DNA from: Pseudomonadota bacterium
GTDB lineage: Bacteria > Pseudomonadota > Alphaproteobacteria > Azospirillales > Azospirillaceae
Assembly: GCA_023423695.1 (NCBI GenBank)
Contig: JAFAFA010000052.1
Coordinates: 79,059 to 143,058 of the forward strand
Reading direction: 5' to 3'
Length of the DNA stretch: 64,000 nucleotides
Shown here: piece after piece, positions 59,748 to 64,000 of the stretch
Position numbering within the stretch: the stretch's first letter is position 1
Layout of the letters: the number at the start of each line of letters is the position of its first letter
Made by a program: the position numbers and the translations under genes
Notes under the pieces: generated by a model
The model's input: the letters and a program-made list of their open reading frames with translations, nothing else
Database searches by the model: none
What the model was told of the DNA's origin: nothing

Positions 59748-60142
59748 TACTCGGCCCCCTCGGCAACGGCGGCGTCACGCTCGCGAACGATGATCGTCAG
59801 GTTGCTGAACAGCTTCTCGACCCGGGCGCCGCGACCGCGGGCACGGGCGTGGAAGCGCTTCATCACCAGAGCGCGACCGACCGTCGCCGACGACACGTAC
59901 AGACGGTCGACGTCGAGCTGGTGGTTGTTCTCGGCGTTCGCGATCGCGGCCTGCAGCACCTTCTTCACTTCGCCGGCGATGCGGCGCTTGGAGAAGGTCA
60001 GCTCGGCCACGGCGCGGCTGGCATCCATGTTCCGGATGAGCTGGGCGACGAGGTTGAGCTTCCGCGGGCTGGTGCGGATCATCGGATTGCGGGCCAGAGC
60101 CTCGTTCTCCGCGATCCGGCTGGGATTGGCAGACTTGCCCAT
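59747..60142 (-). CDS. rplV: 50S ribosomal protein L22
   Basis: 131 residues. IRTSPRKLNLVAQLIRNMDASRAVAEL near 24-50 and the conserved tunnel-reaching hairpin region RARGRGARVEKLFSNLTIIVRE near 100-121 identify it. Spacing to rpsS is 3 bases. Confidence 0.97.
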   Translation of the reverse strand: MGKSANPSRIAENEALARNPMIRTSPRKLNLVAQLIRNMDASRAVAELTFSKRRIAGEVKKVLQAAIANAENNHQLDVDRLYVSSATVGRALVMKRFHARARGRGARVEKLFSNLTIIVRERDAAVAEGAE

Positions 60143-60145
60143 GGC

Positions 60146-60424
60146 TTACTTCCTCTTCGCCTTCTTGTCCGCCGCGTGGCCATAGAAGGTCCGCGTCGGA
60201 GCGAACTCGCCGAACTTGTGACCGATCATGTGCTCGGTAACCAGAACCGGCAGGAACTTGTGGCCGTTGTAGACGCCGAACGTCAGACCGACGAACTGCG
60301 GCAGGATGGTCGAACGACGCGACCAGATCTTGATGATCTCGTTGCGGCCCGAAGCCCGGCTCTTGTCCGCCTTCTTCAGCAGATAGCCGTCGACGAACGG
60401 GCCCTTCCAAACGGAGCGTGCCAT
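60146..60424 (-). CDS. rpsS: 30S ribosomal protein S19
   Basis: 92 residues; MARSVWKGPFVDGYLLKKADK, WSRRSTILPQFVGLTFGVYNGHKFLPV and GHKFGEFAPTRTFYGH give the complete S19 pattern. Twelve bases after rplB. Confidence 0.97.
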   Translation of the reverse strand: MARSVWKGPFVDGYLLKKADKSRASGRNEIIKIWSRRSTILPQFVGLTFGVYNGHKFLPVLVTEHMIGHKFGEFAPTRTFYGHAADKKAKRK

Positions 60425-60436
60425 CGTTCGACCTCC

Positions 60437-61264
60437 TTACTTCGAATGACGGCGGCGCAGGATCAGGCCATCCGTCTTCTTGTTGTGACGAGTCTTCTTG
60501 CCCTTGGTCGGCTTGCCCCACGGCGTGACCGGATGACGGCCGCCCGAGGTGCGACCCTCACCACCACCGTGCGGGTGGTCGATCGGGTTCATGGCGACGC
60601 CACGGACCGACGGACGCTTGCCCAGCCAGCGGTTGCGGCCGGCCTTGCCCAGGTTGGTGTTCATCTGGTCCGGGTTGGACACGGCACCGAGGGTGGCCAT
60701 GCACTCGCCGCGAACCATGCGCAGCTCGCCGGACGGCAGCTTCAGCTGGGCGTAGCCGCCGTCGCGGCCGACCAGCTGCAGGTAGGTGCCGGCGGAACGA
60801 GCCACCTGACCACCCTTGCCGGCCTTCAGCTCGACGTTGTGCACGATCGAACCGACCGGGATGTTCTTCAGCGGCATGGCGTTGCCGGGCTTCACGTCGA
60901 CGCGTTCGCCCGAGATCACCGTGTCGCCGACCTTCAGGCGCTGCGGCGCCAGGATGTAGGACAGGGTCCCATCCTGGTACTTGATCAGCGCAATGAAGGC
61001 CGTGCGGTTCGGATCATACTCGAGCCGCTCGACGGTGGCCGGAACGTCGAACTTGCGACGCTTGAAGTCCACCAGACGGTAGGTCCGCTTGTGACCGCCA
61101 CCCATACGGCGCGCAGTGATGCGGCCGGTGTTGTTGCGGCCACCAGACTTGGTCAGGCCCTCGGTGAGGGTCTTGACCGGCTTGCCCTTCCACAGCTCCG
61201 AGCGGTCAACGATGACCAGCTGGCGGAGCGACGGCGTAATCGGGCGGTATTGCTTCAGAGCCAT
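60437..61264 (-). CDS. rplB: 50S ribosomal protein L2
   Basis: 275 residues. The N-terminal ALKQYRPITPSLRQLVIVDRSELW and the C-terminal signature VRGVAMNPIDHPHGGGEGRTSGGRHPVTPWG near 222-252, with the His needed for peptidyl-transferase centre integrity, are present. Confidence 0.97.
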   Translation of the reverse strand: MALKQYRPITPSLRQLVIVDRSELWKGKPVKTLTEGLTKSGGRNNTGRITARRMGGGHKRTYRLVDFKRRKFDVPATVERLEYDPNRTAFIALIKYQDGTLSYILAPQRLKVGDTVISGERVDVKPGNAMPLKNIPVGSIVHNVELKAGKGGQVARSAGTYLQLVGRDGGYAQLKLPSGELRMVRGECMATLGAVSNPDQMNTNLGKAGRNRWLGKRPSVRGVAMNPIDHPHGGGEGRTSGGRHPVTPWGKPTKGKKTRHNKKTDGLILRRRHSK

Positions 61265-61280
61265 CGGATCACACTCCCGC

Positions 61281-61598
61281 TCAGATGCCCGTGGTCACGT
61301 CGATCTTGTTACCCTCGGCGAGGGTGACGACGGCCTTCTTGAAGTCCGAGCGACGGCCGATGGTGCCGCGGAACCGCTTGGTCTTGCCCTTGGAAACCAG
61401 GGTGTTGACCGCGGTCACCTTGACGTTGAAGAGACCTTCAACGGCGGCCTTGATCTCCGGCTTGGAGGCCGTGAGCGGCACGCGGAACGTGACCTGGTTA
61501 TGCTCCGACACCAACGTCGACTTCTCGGTGATGACGGGAGCGAGGATCAGGTCGTACATCCGCTCCTGGCTCACCGCAGGTTTCGACTGCTTGCTCAT
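61281..61598 (-). CDS. rplW: 50S ribosomal protein L23
   Basis: 105 residues; YDLILAPVITEKSTLVSEHNQVTFRV near 15-40 and IKAAVEGLFNVKVTAVNTLV follow the L23 pattern. It forms the exit-tunnel docking site for trigger factor and SRP. Overlaps the rplD stop by 4 bases. Confidence 0.97.
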   Translation of the reverse strand: MSKQSKPAVSQERMYDLILAPVITEKSTLVSEHNQVTFRVPLTASKPEIKAAVEGLFNVKVTAVNTLVSKGKTKRFRGTIGRRSDFKKAVVTLAEGNKIDVTTGI

Positions 61599-62215
61599 TT
61601 CAGGCGAGCCTCCAGTTGCTCGACCGCGTTGCGGGTCAGGACCAGCGTGTCGCGGCGGAGAATGTCGTAGACGTTGGCGCCCTGCTCCGGCAGCACGTCG
61701 ATCAGCGGGATGTTGCGCGAAGCCTTGGCGAAGTTCTCGTCCAGGTTCGAACCATCGATGATCAGTGCGGACGTCAGGCCGAGGGTGGCCAGACGGGCGG
61801 CCAGTTCCTTGGTCTTGTGCGTCTCGGCAGCGGCAGCCTCGAGAACGATCAGCTTGCCCTCGGCGGCCTTGGCCGACAGGGCAGTCTTGAGCGCCAGCTT
61901 GCGGACCTTCTTCGTCAGGTCGTGGGCGTGCGAACGCACCACCGGCCCGAAGATGGTCGCACCGCCGCGGAACTGCGGCGAACGGATGGAGCCCTGGCGA
62001 GCGCGACCGGTGCCCTTCTGCGAGTAGGGCTTCTTGGTCGTACCGCTGATCTCGCTGATGCCCTTGGTCTTGTGGTTACCGGAGCGGCGCTTGGCCAGCT
62101 GCCAGTTCACCATGCGGGCCAGCAGGTCGGTGCGGGTCGGCAGGCCGAACACGGCATCCGACAGCTCGATCTCGCCGACGGCTTCGTTGTTCAGGTTCTT
62201 GATCGTGGCCTTCAT
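61595..62215 (-). CDS. rplD: 50S ribosomal protein L4
   Basis: 206 residues from the ATG at 62215, which has AGGAG 8 bases upstream; a GTG nine bases earlier overlaps the rplC stop and is less likely. KPYSQKGTGRARQGSIRSPQFRGGATIFGP near 60-90 is the L4 extended loop. In enterobacteria L4 represses the S10 operon; whether it does so here is unknown. Confidence 0.97.
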   Translation of the reverse strand: MKATIKNLNNEAVGEIELSDAVFGLPTRTDLLARMVNWQLAKRRSGNHKTKGISEISGTTKKPYSQKGTGRARQGSIRSPQFRGGATIFGPVVRSHAHDLTKKVRKLALKTALSAKAAEGKLIVLEAAAAETHKTKELAARLATLGLTSALIIDGSNLDENFAKASRNIPLIDVLPEQGANVYDILRRDTLVLTRNAVEQLEARLK

Positions 62216-62220
62216 GGCGC

Positions 62221-62931
62221 TCACTCCTGCGTCTCGGCCGGGGCTTCCGCCGCCGGAGCAGACTTGATGCCGGCCGGGAAGGGCAGGCCTTCCGGAGCCT
62301 TCTTCTTGACGGCGTCACGGATGCGCAGCCAACCGCCCTCGGCGCCGGGGACGGCACCCTTGAGCATGATCAGACCACGGGCTTCGTCGACGGCGACGAC
62401 CTGAAGGTTCAGGACCGTAACCCGCTCGTCACCGAGATGACCGGCCATCTTCTTGTTCTTGAAGACCTTGCCGGGGTCCTGACGGTTACCCGTCGAACCG
62501 TGCGAACGGTGCGACACAGACACGCCGTGCGTGGCGCGCAGACCACCGAAGTTCCAGCGCTTCATCGCACCGGCAAAGCCCTTGCCGATGGAGGTGCCGG
62601 TGACGTCGACGAACTGGCCGGCGACGAAGTGGGCGGCCGACAGCTCGGCGCCGACTTCGATCAGGGCATCGGCATCGACGCGGAACTCGACCAGCTTGCG
62701 CTTCGGTTCCACACGCGCCTTGGCGAAATGCCCACGCTCAGGCTTGTTGACGTTCTTGACCTTGATGGCGCCCGCGCCGAGCTGGACGGCGGTGTAGCCA
62801 TCCTTTTCCTCGGTGCGAACGGCGACGACCTGGCAGCTGTCGACTTTCAGCACAGTGACCGGAACATGCTGACCATCGTCCGTGAAGACGCGGGTCATGC
62901 CGACCTTCTGCGCGATCAAACCGGATCGCAT
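62221..62931 (-). CDS. rplC: 50S ribosomal protein L3
   Basis: 236 residues. MRSGLIAQKVGMTRVFTDDGQHVPVTVLKVD begins it and FAGAMKRWNFGGLRATHGVSVSHRSHGSTGN near 120-150 is the L3 signature. The C-terminal extension is rich in Ala and Glu. It follows rpsJ by 59 bases. Confidence 0.97.
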   Translation of the reverse strand: MRSGLIAQKVGMTRVFTDDGQHVPVTVLKVDSCQVVAVRTEEKDGYTAVQLGAGAIKVKNVNKPERGHFAKARVEPKRKLVEFRVDADALIEVGAELSAAHFVAGQFVDVTGTSIGKGFAGAMKRWNFGGLRATHGVSVSHRSHGSTGNRQDPGKVFKNKKMAGHLGDERVTVLNLQVVAVDEARGLIMLKGAVPGAEGGWLRIRDAVKKKAPEGLPFPAGIKSAPAAEAPAETQE

Positions 62932-62990
62932 TGTTCTTTATCTCCTGACCAGGGACGTCCGTGAGTGGAGAGGTCCCTTACCAACCAAAA

Positions 62991-63299
<309 letters not shown>

Positions 63300-63455
63300 G
63301 TCCAAACGTCCCTTGCACCTTCTAGCGATGACGCGGACGCGTCACCGGAACTCCACGAGCTGCTTTGGGGCTTCGCCGACAGCGCAAGGCCGCGCGCCGA
63401 ACCACCGAAGCGGGGCCGACGGGCGACACTGTGACCGATGCGACGGGCCGATACG

Positions 63456-63496
63456 AAAAAGAACATCCCCCGCGCGAGTGGCGCGAGGGGGATGTT
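63456..63496 (-). terminator. Terminator-like hairpin inside the rpsJ leader
   Basis: On the minus strand GAACATCCCCC pairs with GGGGGATGTTC, with further GCGC pairing inside, then TTTTT. It lies between the candidate rpsJ promoter and rpsJ, so it would act as an attenuator, or as a late terminator for tuf if the promoter call is wrong. Confidence 0.75.
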
Positions 63497-63507
63497 CCGT
63501 TCAGCAG

Positions 63508-63534
63508 ACGGCGCGCCCGATAGAGGCGCGCCGT
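63508..63534 (-). promoter_or_regulatory. Perfect hairpin in the rpsJ leader
   Basis: ACGGCGCGCC and GGCGCGCCGT are perfect 10-base arms with a 7-base loop, 12 bases from the terminator-like hairpin and upstream of it in transcription order. No T run follows. Confidence 0.65.
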
Positions 63535-63601
63535 GCCGTTCGTCTCGGGCTGCGTCTAGGCCGAAGCTGCCTACCACCAACCCAAAATCCAGAGGGCGTA
63601 A

Positions 63602-63630
63602 TCTCTAGGCTTTCAGCGCCCGCGTGTCAA
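63602..63630 (-). promoter_or_regulatory. Candidate promoter of the S10 operon
   Basis: A perfect TTGACA -35 box and TAGAGA are separated by 17 bases on the minus strand, about 300 bases before rpsJ. The -10 is a partial match. The rest of the gap up to tuf (63631-63833) shows no tRNA or gene, only a short CTCCCC/GGGGAG repeat at 63639-63654. Confidence 0.6.
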
Positions 63631-63833
63631 TCCTGAATCTCCCCCGTTGGGGAGGAAGCTGGATCGACAGGCGGACGGACCCGAATGCCGACGCCCGATG
63701 GCTAGAACCGGGCGGGTCGCCCTTCCGGCTTGCGCAGGGAAGACGACCCGTCTCTCACAACCGGCGGCGGGATCGCTCCAGCCGCCCTACCCTTCCCTCC
63801 GGCGGTCACCCCGCGGCGACTGCCGGACGGTCA

Positions 63834-64000
63834 TCACTCGACGATCTTGGCAACGACGCCGGCGCCGACGGTACGGCCGCCCTCGCGGATGGCGAAGCGC
63901 AGGCCTTCGTCCATGGCGATCGGGGCGATCAGAGCCACGTCCATGGCGACGTTGTCGCCCGGCATCACCATCTCGACGCCTTCCGGCAGCGAGACCATGC
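63834..64000 (-). CDS. tuf: Elongation factor Tu, C-terminal end (partial)
   Basis: Only the last 54 or so codons lie in the window. They read GVEMVMPGDNVAMDVALIAP then IAMDEGLRFAIREGGRTVGAGVVAKIVE and stop, the EF-Tu domain 3 end. The gene is transcribed toward rpsJ, as in the usual rpsL-rpsG-fusA-tuf-rpsJ order. No terminator immediately follows the stop. Confidence 0.97.
   Translation of the reverse strand, partial: MVSLPEGVEMVMPGDNVAMDVALIAPIAMDEGLRFAIREGGRTVGAGVVAKIVE

Larger units (their letters stand above)
63300..63600 (-). ncRNA. Structured 5' leader of the S10 operon
   Basis: About 300 transcribed bases between the promoter at 63602-63630 and rpsJ. No ORF looks real. In transcription order it has a 10-bp perfect hairpin (63508-63534), a terminator-like hairpin with a T run (63456-63496), and near the ribosome-binding site a 7-bp hairpin (TGACGCG/CGCGTCA, 63329-63344). 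I know of no described leader class that this matches. Confidence 0.5.

Noticed and set aside
63631..63833. tRNA gene between tuf and rpsJ
   Set aside because: No TPsiC-arm GGTTCRANTCC sequence, no acceptor-stem pairing and no cloverleaf could be found on either strand.

Overview
The window is a stretch of a high-GC alphaproteobacterial chromosome. Gene content and protein style fit a nitrogen-fixing member of the Azospirillaceae (Azospirillum or a close relative): a nif-linked cysE and nifW, fixABCX behind a sigma-54/NifA promoter, a DUF1476 zeta-type ATPase inhibitor, a DUF1127 protein, MaoC/PhaJ, many sensor kinases and a tripartite tricarboxylate transporter. The genus is an inference from gene content; no rRNA lies in the window.

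Layout. (1) 1-6024: edge of a nitrogen-fixation cluster. It holds cysE (5' end outside the window), nifW, a 100-residue unknown, a single-domain response regulator, and fixABCX on the minus strand with an exact -24/-12 promoter and an exact NifA upstream activator site. (2) 6071-10190: a large hybrid histidine kinase and a solitary BglII-family restriction-endonuclease homologue. (3) 10210-18877: lipid A/envelope genes (waaA, lpxK, an acyltransferase, an LpxH-like phosphoesterase coupled to a GT4 glycosyltransferase, a diacylglycerol-kinase-like gene) interleaved with LysE exporters and a DUF1275 protein. (4) 18892-32610: housekeeping and metabolic genes (AlkA-like glycosylase, purS, purC, NRDE, zeta inhibitor, N-formylglutamate amidohydrolase, creA, an AI-2E permease, hydrolases, rlpA, phaJ, ribF, an MFS exporter) with two GC-rich palindromic repeat clusters at convergent gene ends. 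(5) 32576-36787: mgtC and an ornithine-decarboxylase-type gene behind a long structured leader with a probable leader peptide, followed by tandem terminators, DUF1127, a HAD hydrolase and a cupin. (6) 36907-45341: a divergent tctBA/tctC transporter locus, queC, a PAS histidine kinase, and metY with a hydrolase. (7) 45635-46891: one AT-rich, foreign-looking gene whose protein carries a PIN-nuclease-like pattern of acidic residues. (8) 46893-51706: a carboxylate-amine ligase with an N-formylglutamate amidohydrolase, a Cys-rich lipoprotein, a DMT exporter and a GntR/FadR regulator. (9) 51801-64000: the S10-spc ribosomal protein operon (rpsJ to secY-adk, 23 genes, minus strand) with the 3' end of tuf upstream.

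How parts work together. FixABCX would use electron bifurcation to feed low-potential electrons to nitrogenase, while CysE supplies O-acetylserine for the cysteine needed by Fe-S clusters and NifW supports nitrogenase. The waaA-lpxK-acyltransferase run builds Kdo2-lipid A. The ribosomal block is one long transcription unit with many 1-4 base overlaps; its leader holds strong hairpins placed like an attenuator.

The least explained items are the AT-rich PIN-like gene, the structured leader with an upstream ORF before the decarboxylase, the hairpins in the rpsJ leader, the solitary BglII-like nuclease and the Cys-rich tail on the nif-linked CysE. No tRNA, rRNA, CRISPR array, transposase or prophage was recognised.
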